DNA of 64,000 nt from Streptomyces sp. TLI_235 (GCA_002300355.1 NSGV01000004.1:294903-358902); one strand, 5' to 3'; counted from the stretch's first letter, positions 34,471-43,419 are shown. The notes: generated by a model not told the origin, from the letters alone. Numbers and translations: made by a program.

Positions 34471-35550
34471 CCGGCAGTGAACGCCGACGCCCTCGAAGCC
34501 GGCGAGTCCGCAAAGTGCCTGGGCCTCGTGTGCGAGCGCGTTCTCTACGCCCACAGCAAGGATCAGCTGGACGCCCCGAAGTCCGGTTCCGACTCACCGC
34601 CGACATCGGCTTCCGCTGCGCTGATCACGCACGGCGGGAGCCGATGTCGTTCCGTTCCGGGGCAGGACCCGAAGGACCGGACGGCCGCGCTGCGCACCGC
34701 CGTCCGAGCAGCCGCGGCCACGGCGAGCAGACCGACCATCCTGCACCGGCCCGCTGCTGGCCACTCCGAGCCGACACCGTGCAGTGAATACCGTCAGATC
34801 GCTGGTTCCGTCCCCGTCGGGGCACCCGGTGCGCCGAGACCAGGTCCAGGGTTGTGCCGCCCCCGTCCATCGATCGCGGGCAGCACGGCGACCACGGCCG
34901 CCACGAGGCCGACCCATTCGCAACGCCCGATCCGACCAGCGCTGAGGAGCAACCGCAGGATGCCGAAGAACCCTGCCGGCCAGGTCGGCCCGACACCCGA
35001 GGAGGCATACACGGACGCCCCGGACGACGAGGTCTAGACGCTGGCGCTGATGAACCTGGCCCACGCCAACCACGGCACCCCGCAGGTGCACGGCCGGGAG
35101 TGGACGCTGCGCTACGCCGCCCAGCAGGACCGCACCGCGCTGCGCACCCCCGTGCCGTCGACCGGATCCGGCGACGGAGCCGCCGTCCGGCCGGGACGGC
35201 CACGACGGCCCTCACCATGTACCCCGCCGATACCCCACCCCCTACGCCCCTGGTCGGCCGGCAGGGGCGCTCGGTGGTGCCGCCCGGCGGCCGGCGGCCG
35301 GCCGCGGTGTTCGGCGTGCCACGAAGAGCGGTTTGGATGTTGGAGTGCACTTGAAGTCAACTGGTCCAGACCTCCGGTGCCGGGCCCCGTAGCGGCGCTA
35401 CGCGGCTGATACGCGCCCTTCCTAGGGTGGTCCGGAAAGAGGCGACGCCGCCGGCCGCGGCCGTATCCCGGCCGGTCGGCCACGGCCGCCATGCGCCGAC
35501 GACCGCCGGCGTGCCACTCCGCGGCGCGACGGCCTCCCGGAAGGACACTC
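34471..35550. other. Degenerate region between IS5 remnant and lectin gene
   Basis: About 1 kb. It includes a short frame at 34960 (separate entry) and a coding-like relic near 35047 (LMNLAHANHGTPQVHGREWT, then LRYAAQQDRTALRTPV). No intact gene or repeat is visible. Confidence 0.4.
34960..35037 (+). CDS. Possible 25-residue peptide
   Basis: ATG at 34960 follows GAGGAGC at a distance of 9 bp. It encodes MPKNPAGQVGPTPEEAYTDA then PDDEV and TAG. Codon bias fits the genome. There is no cysteine or core motif that would point to a modified peptide. Confidence 0.25.
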   Translation: MPKNPAGQVGPTPEEAYTDAPDDEV

Positions 35551-36060
35551 GTGACACCGAGCAAGACCATTGGCTCCCCGGCCCCCAGGCGTCTCCTGCG
35601 CGCCGCCCTGATGGGGACGGCGATCGCCGGTGCGATCGGCATGACCGCCACCACCGCGTCGGCCGACGCCTCGGTCGCCAACTTCACCCTCGCCCAGCGC
35701 GACTGGACGTCCGGCAGCCACGCCTCGGCGGACAACGGCCTGGCGGAGCTGACCTTCCAGTCCGACGGCAACCTGGTGCTCTACAAGTTCACCGGAGCCG
35801 ACGCGTACCCGGTCTGGGCCTCGGGGACCAAGGGCAAGGGCGTCGTCCGGGTGGACTGGTCGAAGTCCGGCTACGTGAAGCTGCTCAACGCCTCCGGGGG
35901 TATCGTCTGCACACTCGGCGCCCTCAACCCGGCGCCCGGCGGGCACGCCAAGCTCAAGGACGACGGCAACCTCGTCTTCTACAACACCAGCGGCAAGGCC
36001 ACCTGGTCCACCGGCACCTCCGGTTCGACGCGGGGCAACCTCAACTACTGCTACACCTGA
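35551..36060 (+). CDS. Secreted bulb-type (mannose-binding) lectin domain protein
   Basis: 169 residues. The signal peptide (RRLLRAALMGTAIAGAIGMT ending TASADA) is followed by one B-lectin domain with the QxDxNxVxY motif as QSDGNLVLY and a second copy KDDGNLVFY; a third site is degenerate. It is therefore a secreted single-domain lectin, likely binding mannose-type glycans as relatives do. GTG at 35551 follows GGAAGGACACTC. It ends with NYCYT. It precedes a strong bidirectional hairpin and faces the SapA-like gene at 36261. Confidence 0.88.
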   Translation: MTPSKTIGSPAPRRLLRAALMGTAIAGAIGMTATTASADASVANFTLAQRDWTSGSHASADNGLAELTFQSDGNLVLYKFTGADAYPVWASGTKGKGVVRVDWSKSGYVKLLNASGGIVCTLGALNPAPGGHAKLKDDGNLVFYNTSGKATWSTGTSGSTRGNLNYCYT

Positions 36061-36077
36061 GCGGCTCCACCACCGCA

Positions 36078-36126
36078 CACCGGGCGCTGCCCCGGGACAC
36101 CTGCTGTCCCGGGGCAGCGCCCGGTG
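36078..36126 (+). terminator. 22-bp perfect hairpin terminator
   Basis: Arms 36078-36099 and 36105-36126 are fully complementary (first arm starts CACCGGGCGCTGCCCC) around CCTGC. It lies 17 bp past the lectin stop and can also stop opposing transcripts. Confidence 0.85.
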
Positions 36127-36192
36127 CGTTCGTCCGACGCGTTCGGCCCTGGCATCGGGCCGCAGCGGCATCGGGCGGAGCGGAACGCTGAA

Positions 36193-36247
36193 GCCCCGCC
36201 ACCGGGCCGGACCGCTGTGGGGCGGGATCAGGGCCCGGTGGCGGGGC
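36193..36247 (-). terminator. 16-bp hairpin terminator after SapA-like copy 2
   Basis: GCCCCGCCACCGGGCC (36193-36208) pairs exactly with 36232-36247; the loop is 23 bases. It lies 13 bp downstream of the stop of the leftward SapA-like gene. Confidence 0.7.
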
Positions 36248-36260
36248 CACCGTCGGCGGG

Positions 36261-36677
36261 TCAGCCGCAGTGGCTCCAGGGGCTCTCGTACGCGCTCTGG
36301 TCGAAGTCGCTGAAGAAGCCGCCCCACTTGACGCACTTGCCCGCGGCGTGGGCGTAGACCGGGCCGGCGTAGGACTTGTAGTAGCCGGTGTCGGACTTCT
36401 GGGAGCTGCCCTGGACGGTGAGGTCGGCCGACATGTGCACCGGGTCGCCTCCGTTCCCGCGGATGGTGACCACGCAGTTGTAGCCGTTGGAGCTGTTGTA
36501 GGTCAGGTAGACCCACACGGTGCGGTTGATGAGCTGTTCGGAGTCGACGACCTTGTAGCCGGGGCCGCAGACCTCCGTCGGCGAGGCGGTGAGAGCCGAG
36601 GCCTCAGGCGCGGTCATCACGGTGGCGGCTCCGGCCATCGCGAGGGCACCGAGGACGGAGACGAGCTTCTTGCGCAC
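36261..36677 (-). CDS. SapA-like secreted protein, copy 2
   Basis: 138 residues. Signal peptide MRKKLVSVLGALAMAGAATV ending SALTA, then VCGPGYKVVDSEQLINRTVW, VYLTYNSSNGYNCVVTI, YYKSYAGPVYAHAAGKCVKW and SHCG: four cysteines in the same positions as copies 1 and 3. GTG at 36677 follows AAAGGACGTTTCCCC. It is leftward, ends in a hairpin and lies next to the related 36840 gene on the same strand; that gene is probably transcribed separately. Confidence 0.8.
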   Translation of the reverse strand: MRKKLVSVLGALAMAGAATVMTAPEASALTASPTEVCGPGYKVVDSEQLINRTVWVYLTYNSSNGYNCVVTIRGNGGDPVHMSADLTVQGSSQKSDTGYYKSYAGPVYAHAAGKCVKWGGFFSDFDQSAYESPWSHCG

Positions 36678-36782
36678 GGGGAAACGTCCTTTCTTGCGCC
36701 GAACATCCAGTGGTTCGACACGGTCGGAAATGCGGATCTGTCGGGCGCCGGTCGGTCCGCTGGGGGACGGGCCCGCCGGAGC

Positions 36783-36810
36783 CGGGAACGGGAACCCGGG
36801 GGCGTTCCCG
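36783..36810 (-). terminator. Weak hairpin between the two leftward genes
   Basis: CGGGAACG (36783-36790) and CGTTCCCG (36803-36810) form an 8-bp stem with a 12-base loop, 29 bp past the stop at 36840. Confidence 0.4.
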
Positions 36811-36839
36811 CGGCCCGTCGAGGGGGCGGGACGCGGGGC

Positions 36840-37298
36840 TCAGCAGCCCCGGGTTCCGCTCGACACGGAGTACTCGTGGCCGGCCCAGTTGATGTAGCCG
36901 TAGGCGTAGACGCAGTAGTTCGCCGTGCCGGTCACGCCGACCGGTCCGGCGTTGTACGCGTACGATCCCTTGTCGATGCGCGACGAGGCGTCGACGGTGC
37001 ATCCGCCGCCCGAACCGGACTTCTGCAGGCACCGGTAGATCTCGACGCTGGTCGTCGCCGAGACGCCGTAGGACGCCCCGCGGTGGTAGAAGCAGGCGCT
37101 GTTGGTGCCGCCGTTGCTGCTGTTGTAGTAGATGACCAACTCGCCGATGGCACTGCCGTTGTGCGAGACGGTCTGGTCGTACGTGACGGTGCCGGAGCAG
37201 GAGGTGGCGGCCTGCGCGGTGGAGGACGCGAACAGGCTGACGCCGGCGAGCAGCGCCACACTGGCGAACACTGCGAGGACTCGGCGGAGGACGTGCAT
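36840..37298 (-). CDS. Six-cysteine secreted protein, distantly SapA-like
   Basis: 152 residues. Signal peptide VLRRVLAVFASVALLAGVSL then STAQAA, then a mature domain with six cysteines (TSCSG, SACFYH, YRCLQ, GGCTV, NYCVY, TRGC) and the strand ELVIYYNSSNGGTNSACFY, which echoes the YNSSNGxNC of SapA proteins. It also shares the NAGPVGV/YAGPV element. It could be a diverged member with an extra disulfide. ATG at 37296-37298 is preceded by CAGGG. Function unknown. Confidence 0.7.
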   Translation of the reverse strand: MHVLRRVLAVFASVALLAGVSLFASSTAQAATSCSGTVTYDQTVSHNGSAIGELVIYYNSSNGGTNSACFYHRGASYGVSATTSVEIYRCLQKSGSGGGCTVDASSRIDKGSYAYNAGPVGVTGTANYCVYAYGYINWAGHEYSVSSGTRGC

Positions 37299-37520
37299 AC
37301 GGAACCCTGTCTGAGGCGGATCATCGATGATCGATCGAACGTCGACCATGCTGGCGCAGCCGCGTAGCGCCGCCGTATCGCACGAGGGCCCCGCACCGGC
37401 TGACGGTGCGGGGCCGTCGCCGCGGTCCCCGGGAAGCGTCTGCTGCGGGCCGGCCCGACCGGGGCGGCCGCGCAGGGCTCGGACGGAGCCCGAGGCACCC
37501 GACCGCGTGGTGGAGAGGAC

Positions 37521-38018
37521 GTGATCGCCGTGGCACCCGATACGGCCCGCCGGAAGCAGGACACCGTCATCGTGGAGCGCCAGGCCGGCTATAGGGACGG
37601 GACCACCGTCATGCTGAACACGATCATGTACGTGACGCTCTACGTGACCGACCCGGACCGCGCGCTGGACTTCTACACGCGACAGCTCGGACTGGAGAAG
37701 CGGATCGACTTCCCGAACCCGGATGGGCGCTTCCTCACCGTGGGTGTGCCCAGCAGCTCCGTCGAGATCGTCCTGTGGCCGCACGCCGCCGCCGCGGGGC
37801 AGCCGGCCGGGGCACTGCCGGACACCACGCCCGGCCCGGTCTTCCTGGAGTCGGACGACCCGTGGAAGGACTTCGCCCTGTTGCGCGACCGCGGGGTGAC
37901 GTTCGACCAGCCCGAGCCCGTCGAGTACCCGTTCGGGGTCCGCATCGAGGCGGTGGACCCGGACGGCAACCGGATCTCGCTGCGTCAGCGGCCCCGGGCC
38001 GCCCGCGCGGACGGCTGA
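37521..38018 (+). CDS. VOC-family protein with DUF6296-like N-terminal tag
   Basis: 165 residues. Residues 32-160 form one vicinal-oxygen-chelate domain (MYVTLYVTDPDRALDFYTRQ, LGLEKRIDFPNPDG, VDPDGNRISLRQ). The first 30 (KQDTVIVERQAGYRDGTTV) resemble the DUF6296-like protein at 22483. GTG at 37521 follows GGAGAGGAC; the VOC part alone could start at ATG 37614. This looks like a VOC gene that has captured the start region of a DUF6296-like gene. Substrate unknown. Confidence 0.75.
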   Translation: MIAVAPDTARRKQDTVIVERQAGYRDGTTVMLNTIMYVTLYVTDPDRALDFYTRQLGLEKRIDFPNPDGRFLTVGVPSSSVEIVLWPHAAAAGQPAGALPDTTPGPVFLESDDPWKDFALLRDRGVTFDQPEPVEYPFGVRIEAVDPDGNRISLRQRPRAARADG

Positions 38019-38084
38019 CGTCCACCGGACCGGTGGGCCTGCAGGGGAAGGCGCGGCCCCACCGCAGACGGTCCCGGGAATGGC

Positions 38085-38297
38085 AGATTGCCGATCCGCG
38101 GCGGCGATCAGGGCGGAAGCCGCCGAACGGGCGAGGCGACGCAGGTGCAGGCGGTCGAATAGGACGTCCTCGGGCAGCCGCACCCGGTCCACACGCTCGT
38201 CGGCCTCCAGCCACCACCGCGTAGGTGCGCACTGCCAGGTGATCGGCCAGACCAGGCACATGTCCCCGTCATCGACAGCGACACGGGTGAATGCCCC
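38085..38297 (-). pseudogene. Unrecognised coding remnant
   Basis: The minus-strand frame AFTRVAVDDGDMCLVWPIT, then CAPTRWWLEADERVDRVRLP, EDVLFDRLHLRRLARSAASA has strong codon bias and looks like part of a real protein, but it lacks a start and continues into noncoding-like sequence. I cannot name the family. Confidence 0.35.
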
Positions 38298-38370
38298 CCG
38301 CCATCGACCGGATGGACGGCGACACCGAGACCACCGTCGACGGCGCCCGCGCAATGAAGACGGGCCGCGG

Positions 38371-38787
38371 TCAGCCGCAGTGCGAGTTGAAGCCGCCGCT
38401 GACATTGTCCTGGATCCCGCCTTCCCAGTCGATGCAGTTGTGCTCCGCGTGCAGGAAGACCGGCCCGGCGTATGACCGGTAGTAGCCCTCGTCGAGCTTT
38501 GTCCAGGTGGAAGCGCCGGCCAGGCTGAGCCCGGCGAGCATGAGGATCGGTTGGCCCGGGCTGTTGCGGACCGTGACCACGCAGTTGTTGCCGTTGCTGC
38601 TGTTGTAGGTCAGATAGACCGTGCCGCCGAGATTGAGGTCACGGTGGTCGATGACGGTGTAGCCCGAACCGCAGACGCCGTTGTAGCCGGCGGCCTGCGC
38701 GGCCGTCGGCACTGCTGTCGCGGCGGCGCCCGCCACCAGGGCCAGCGTGCCAAGGCGGGCAGCGGCTCGCTTCGTCGACCTGCGCAT
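38371..38787 (-). CDS. SapA-like secreted protein, copy 3
   Basis: 138 residues. Signal peptide RLGTLALVAGAAATAVPTAA ending AQAA, then YNGVCGSGYTVID, LTYNSSNGNNCVVTVRNS, YYRSYAGPVFLHAEHNCIDW and SHCG. It is closest to copy 1 (shared GSGYxVID, NGNNCVVTVR, CIDWEGGI, NSHCG). ATG at 38787 follows GGAGTGAACCG. No regulator is adjacent. With copies 1 and 2 it forms a dispersed paralogous set. Confidence 0.85.
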   Translation of the reverse strand: MRRSTKRAAARLGTLALVAGAAATAVPTAAQAAGYNGVCGSGYTVIDHRDLNLGGTVYLTYNSSNGNNCVVTVRNSPGQPILMLAGLSLAGASTWTKLDEGYYRSYAGPVFLHAEHNCIDWEGGIQDNVSGGFNSHCG

Positions 38788-39557
38788 CGGTTCACTCCAT
38801 CCGGTGGGGCTCGTTACGGCCGGTCCTGGCCATTTCCTGCGTGTGTTCTGCCGGTCCCGCAGGTTCTGAGCAGGGCCGGTTCGGCGCGGGGCGTGCCGGG
38901 CCAGGGGAGGTGCGCGGTGCGCACGGGGCATGGCGGCGGTTCCGGGCCGGTCGTGATGAGCAGACTGGCAAAAGCCCGTATCGCCGAGGTAACGCGGCCA
39001 CGGATCGTCACCAGCGACGCCGACCCGGTGCCGCTCCTCCCCCCACTGCTTCGCACCTCCGCCCGGGAGCAGGCCCGCCCCCGCCGGTCTGCAGCTACGC
39101 GTGCCCGCACGGCAGCGGTGTACCGGGCGGCGGCGGGGGGCATGGGCGGGGACCTGACGGCCCATCACTGCAGCGCCCACCCTCACAGGGCGACGGAGGC
39201 GAGGCTCCGAACCCGGCGGGGCCGAGGGCGCGGAACCACCCGGGCTCAGCCCGGCCAGGAACCCGACAGAGGCGGTCCAACGACTGCGGGCCCTGCGGCT
39301 GGGCGGCACGTAGCCATCAGCGCGCGGGTCCGAGCCGCTGCCCCACCCGCGGTGGGCGGCCGCGAGTCCTCGATCCGATGGATCGCGTCGACCAGTTCGT
39401 CACCGAGCTGCAGGTGCCGGCGGTACCGGCGGGCGAGCCGGACCAGGTCGACCTACCGGTCTTCCGCCCAGGCGCGGCCAGCGTCCCCTCCGGACCTGGA
39501 CCAGGTAGTCGTGCTCGGCAAGGACCTGCTGCAGATCGTCGCCGAGGCGCGCAGCTC
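38788..39557. other. Intergenic region with a weak relic
   Basis: About 770 bp. On the minus strand near 39370-39560 there are coding-like pieces in two frames (GDDLQQVLAEHDYLVQV; VDLVRLARRYRRHLQLGDEL then VDAIHRIEDSR) that suggest a decayed gene of unknown family. Otherwise nothing is recognised. Confidence 0.35.
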
Positions 39558-40904
39558 CTAACGGCGCCGGTCGGCTGCGCCGGCGGGCACCGGCCCGAGG
39601 ACCTGTCGGAGGTCGGCGATACGCGCGGACGCCGCGGCCCGGAGGCCGGCGGCGAGCTGCCGAGCAGGTAGTCGAATCGCCGTTGCCAAGGACCGTAGCC
39701 AGGTCTCAGCCTTCTGGGCACTTCGGCCCGGAAGGCCCGTCACATCACCAAAGCGTGAAGGCTTCGGTCGAGGGCGGTCGCTCATCGGCCCTGCCCCGTG
39801 ATCGGCCTGGGCCGTGTTGTCCTCGGAGTTGATCCCCTGGACAACCTCGGTGCCTTCAAAGACGACGGCCTCGGTGCCGCGGGCGAACATGGCCTGCTCG
39901 TATTCGCTGAGCGCGGCCTCGACGTCGTCGGGTTGCGCGGCGAGGGCCTTGCCGAGTTCGGCGCCGTCGAGCATGGCCAGGTTGGCACCTTCGCCGTTCG
40001 GGGCGGCAAGGTGGGCGGCGTCCCCGAGCAGAGTCACCCCTGGCACCCGGTCCCACTGGTGACCGGTCGGCAGACTGTAATGGGGGCGCAGGACCGGTGC
40101 GGTGCCGGCGTCCGTGATCAGCGCGGTGAGCTCACACGCCCATCCGTCGAACTCGCGCGCGATCCGCGCGGTCGCGGCGGGGACATCGGTGAAGTCGATG
40201 GCGGCGAACCAGTCCAGCGGCCTGCACAACGCCACGTAGGCGTGGAGGGTGTCGCCACTCTCCCGGTGGGCGAAGATCTCCTTCCCCGGCGCGGGCGCGA
40301 TCATCGACCCGCCGCCGACCACCTTCGCGGCGGCGGTGTGCCGCGTGTCTGCGTCGTACAGGTAGGTTTCGACGAACGACGTGCCAGCGTACAGAGGTGT
40401 GGCGTCGCAGAGCAGCGGCCGGATGCGCGACTACGCGCCGTCCGCGCCGACCAGAAGGCTCGTCACGAGGGTGGTGCCGTTGGCGAAGGTCACCTCGTGG
40501 CGGCCGTTGCCGAGGGTGCGGGCGTGGTTGACCTTGTGCCCCCACTGGACGGTGCCGGCCGGGAGCGAGTCGAGCAGGATCCGGCGCAGGTCGCCGCGCT
40601 GCACCTCGGGGCGTCCACCTGTGCCGTCGTCCGCTTTGTCGAACAGAACGGTCCCGTCCTGCTCGACGAGCCGCATCGTCTGGCGTCCTTCGACGGCGAT
40701 GGCGTGGAACTCATCCATCAGGCCCGCTGTCTCCAGGGCGAGCTGCCCGTTGCAGTCGTGGATGTCGAGCATCCCGCCCTGCGTGCGTTCCGTCGGGGAG
40801 GACTCGGCCTCGTAGACCGTGACCGGCATTCCGTGAACGTGCAGGACGCGGGCCAGCGTGAGGCCGCCGAGTCCGGCGCCGATGATCGTGGCGGGGGTGT
40901 GCAT
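39558..40904 (-). pseudogene. FAD-dependent monooxygenase (TetX-like) with one nonsense codon
   Basis: ATG at 40904 follows GAGGAGCCACC. The N-terminal FAD motif is IIGAGLGGLTLARVL; after SLLVGADGA an in-frame TAG (40431-40433) occurs where TGG is expected (GADGAWSRIRPLL), then the same frame continues SRIRPLLCDATPLYAGTSFV and the DG/GD motif GVTLLGDAAHLAAPNGEGAN. Everything up- and downstream is intact, so a single point mutation disables it. The C-terminus runs about 100 residues past the usual end. The family includes flavoenzymes that hydroxylate tetracyclines and other aromatics. Confidence 0.8.
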
Positions 40905-41328
40905 GGTGGCTCCTCGGGATCGGGTTGGCCGATGAGCTGCGGCCTCACGTCTCCGGAAAGCGTGTCGGAGTCCGCAGACAGGCGGCTGTCATCGGACCGA
41001 CAGGTGACCGACACTGCAGATCACTCCCGTCTGCCCGGAATGACGTTCAGTTCGGCGGCCCGGGGCGATCCTGGGCGCGTGCTCGCGTTCGTGGGTCGCT
41101 CCCCTGGCGGCCAACCGGTGGTTCAGAATGAGATTCGGAGTCGTCGCGGGCACACGATGCTGCGGGCGAGTCGGAGCGACGTTGGGCCAGAACCCGACTT
41201 ACGGCAGCAGATGTACGCCTCACCGAGCAGCGCGTGGATGGCGGAGTGTTCGATGTTCACGAGAAATGACAGCGGTCGTGTGGCGGCTGTCCCTGTGGTT
41301 GCATCCACCAGTCGAGGGCTGTGCTCTG
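40905..41328. other. Intergenic region, nothing recognised
   Basis: About 420 bp between the monooxygenase start and the DoxX gene end. No regulator gene survives here, though related monooxygenases often have one. No repeat or hairpin of note. Confidence 0.35.
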
Positions 41329-41688
41329 TCACAGCCAGGTGGCCAGCCAGATGGTCACAGCCGCGGTGGTGGTGAGCCCGACGTTGAGTGCGATCCGGCG
41401 GTCTTCGCCGGTCAGGTGGACGGCGATCGCACCGGCCTGGAGGAGTACGAAGCCGCTGGCCGCGGCCGGCGCCAGTGGGAGCGCGATGCCCGTCAGCGGC
41501 GGAAGGATCAGGCCGGTCGCGCCGAGTATTTCGATCGTCCCCAGCGCCCTGAGGGCGGTCAGCGATACGCGGTCGACCCAGGCCATCATCGGTCGGAGCT
41601 GATCGCGGCTGCGGATCACCTTCAGCGTTCCCGCGTAGAAGTAGAAGAGGGCGAGCGGTCCCGCGACGATCCAGTAGGCGGTGTTCAT
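41329..41688 (-). CDS. DoxX-family membrane protein
   Basis: 119 residues with four hydrophobic segments (MNTAYWIVAGPLALFYFYAG, LRALGTIEILGATGLIL, LPLAPAAASGFVLLQAGAIA, ALNVGLTTTAAVTIWLATWL), the layout of DoxX/DoxD-like proteins. ATG at 41688 follows a weak ACGGGAACC. It is downstream of the cupin gene (46-bp gap), probably one operon. DoxX proteins have been tied to membrane redox processes; the function here is unproven. Confidence 0.8.
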   Translation of the reverse strand: MNTAYWIVAGPLALFYFYAGTLKVIRSRDQLRPMMAWVDRVSLTALRALGTIEILGATGLILPPLTGIALPLAPAAASGFVLLQAGAIAVHLTGEDRRIALNVGLTTTAAVTIWLATWL

Positions 41689-41734
41689 GGTTCCCGTTCA
41701 TGGGTCACCGGTTCACGGGGACCCGTCGACTGCG

Positions 41735-42229
41735 TCAGGTGAGGTCGGTGGCAGGTTCGGTCGCGTAGCGGATCATCGCGTCGACATTGGCCTGTGGCGT
41801 CAACGGCCGGCCGCCGGCGAGCACCTGCTGGAGGTCCCGGAAGTACTGCACGTACAGGCCGGGGGTGAATGTGCTGAGCATGACGGCGGGTTGGTCGGTC
41901 AGGTTGGCGAAGGTGTGCGGGGTACCGGGCGGAACCATCACGAGCGTGCCCGTGGTGGCGTCGTGGTCCTCGTCCCCGACGGTGAACCGCACGGTGCCGG
42001 AGAGGATGTAGAAGCCCTCGTCGTGCTGAGCGTGGCGGTGCTGCGGCGGTCCCTGGGTGTGCGGGGCGAGGACGGACTCGGCGATCGCGAGGCGGTGCCC
42101 GGTGTGGCTGCCGTCCTCCAGGACGCGCATGAGCGTGGTGCCCAGAACGATCGTCTCGCCGTCGCCGGGACCCACCACCGATAGGGCGGGGTCGGCCTGC
42201 GGGGCGTTGGCCTCTGCTTCATCGGTCAT
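41735..42229 (-). CDS. Cupin-domain protein
   Basis: 164 residues. A cupin core carries the metal-ligand pattern HRHAQHDEGFYILSGTVRF (motif 1, two His and Glu) and GTPHTFANL (motif 2 His). It is a soluble single-domain protein, possibly a dioxygenase or sensor. ATG at 42229 is used; GTG at 42235 is an alternative. It is first of a pair with the DoxX gene and divergent from the LysR gene, with the palindromic box at 42286 between them, so LysR control is likely. Confidence 0.8.
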   Translation of the reverse strand: MTDEAEANAPQADPALSVVGPGDGETIVLGTTLMRVLEDGSHTGHRLAIAESVLAPHTQGPPQHRHAQHDEGFYILSGTVRFTVGDEDHDATTGTLVMVPPGTPHTFANLTDQPAVMLSTFTPGLYVQYFRDLQQVLAGGRPLTPQANVDAMIRYATEPATDLT

Positions 42230-42285
42230 GGTCACAAGTGCACCGCCGGGGGCCTGCCAGTGTCCAAGACCCATCCCGCAGCGCC

Positions 42286-42302
42286 GATACCCCGTGAGTA
42301 TC
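42286..42302. promoter_or_regulatory. LysR-type T-N11-A box
   Basis: GATAC-CCCGTGA-GTATC is a perfect 5-bp inverted repeat with a 7-base spacer in the 81-bp region between the divergent LysR and cupin genes; it contains the T-N11-A pattern of LysR sites. Confidence 0.65.
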
Positions 42303-42310
42303 TTTGCAGC

Positions 42311-43162
42311 GTGGAGCTACGGATCTTGCGCTATTTCGTGGCCGTCGCCGAGGAACTCCACTTCGGCCGGGCAGCCACCCGACTGCACATGAGTCAGCCG
42401 CCGCTGAGCCGGGCGATCAAGCAGTTGGAGGCCGATGTCGGGGCCCTGCTGTTCGCCCGCTCGCCCACCGGCGTCACGCTCACTCCGGTGGGCGCGGTGC
42501 TGCTCGACGAGGCGCGGGCCCTGCTCGACCATGCCGACCGCGTCCGTGTACGCGTGAGCGCGGCAGCCGGCGCCGCGACCATCACCGTCGGCATCCTGGG
42601 CGACGGCACCGACCCGGGAGTGTCCAGGCTGGCCGCCGCCTACCGCCGAACCCACCCCGGCATCGACATCCGCATCCGCAACACCGATCTGACCGACCCG
42701 ACATGCGGGCTGCGCGCCGGACTGGTCGACGTCGCCCTGACCCGGGCGCCGTTCGACGCGACCGCCCTGACGGTGCGTGCGCTGCGAACCGATCCGGTCG
42801 GCGTGGTCCTGCGCGCCGACGATCCGCTGGCCCGCCGCGACCGGCTGCGGCTCGCCGAGCTGAGCGACCGCCGCTGGTTCCAGTTCCCGCAGGGTACCGA
42901 CCCCGTCTGGCAGTCCTACTGGAACGGCAACACGCCGCGCGAGGGCCCGGTGGTGCGCGGCGTCCAGGAATGCCTGCACGCCGTGCTGTGGAACGGCACG
43001 GTCGGCCTGGCCCCGCTCGGACACGACCTGCCCGCGGAGTTCGCGGTGGTACCGCTGACCGACATGGTGCCGAGCCGAGTGGTGGCGGTGTGGAACGAAG
43101 GTGACACCAACCCGCTGATCCGATCCTTCATCGAGATCGCGACAGCCGCCTACCGCCACTGA
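42311..43162 (+). CDS. LysR-family transcriptional regulator
   Basis: 283 residues. The winged helix at 1-60 reads VELRILRYFVAVAEELHFGR, AATRLHMSQPPLSRAIKQLE; the effector domain follows (ATITVGILGDGTDPGVSRLA, VDVALTRAPFDATALTVRAL). GTG at 42311 is preferred since family members start with ELRxLRYFVAVAEE. It is divergent from the cupin-DoxX pair over an intergenic region with a T-N11-A box, which suggests it controls them. Confidence 0.9.
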   Translation: MELRILRYFVAVAEELHFGRAATRLHMSQPPLSRAIKQLEADVGALLFARSPTGVTLTPVGAVLLDEARALLDHADRVRVRVSAAAGAATITVGILGDGTDPGVSRLAAAYRRTHPGIDIRIRNTDLTDPTCGLRAGLVDVALTRAPFDATALTVRALRTDPVGVVLRADDPLARRDRLRLAELSDRRWFQFPQGTDPVWQSYWNGNTPREGPVVRGVQECLHAVLWNGTVGLAPLGHDLPAEFAVVPLTDMVPSRVVAVWNEGDTNPLIRSFIEIATAAYRH

Positions 43163-43171
43163 GCGCCGGCA

Positions 43172-43390
43172 ACCGGTGCTGCTGTATCAGCGCGACGACG
43201 AGGACAACGTCCGTCGCCTGCTCAGCGAGTACGAAGCGCTGCTGGAGCCCGTCACGCAGCAATACGCCATGCAGCATCTCCTCCCCGAGCTCGACGCGTC
43301 CGGCACATCCGGCGAGGTGGCGAGCCGCGCGATCACCGCGCTGTGGGAGCGAAGCCGCAGACATCGGCCGACTGTCCACGGCCGGCGGCG
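43172..43390 (+). pseudogene. Unrecognised remnant downstream of LysR
   Basis: The frame VLLYQRDDEDNVRRLLSEYE, then ALLEPVTQQYAMQHLLPELD and SGEVASRAITALWERSRR has G/C-ending codons and no motif I know. It begins right after the LysR stop without a start codon or Shine-Dalgarno sequence, and ends in low-complexity GGTGGC repeats near 43425. Confidence 0.35.
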
Positions 43391-43419
43391 TGCAGCCCGC
43401 TCGCCCGCGGGCGAGAGTC

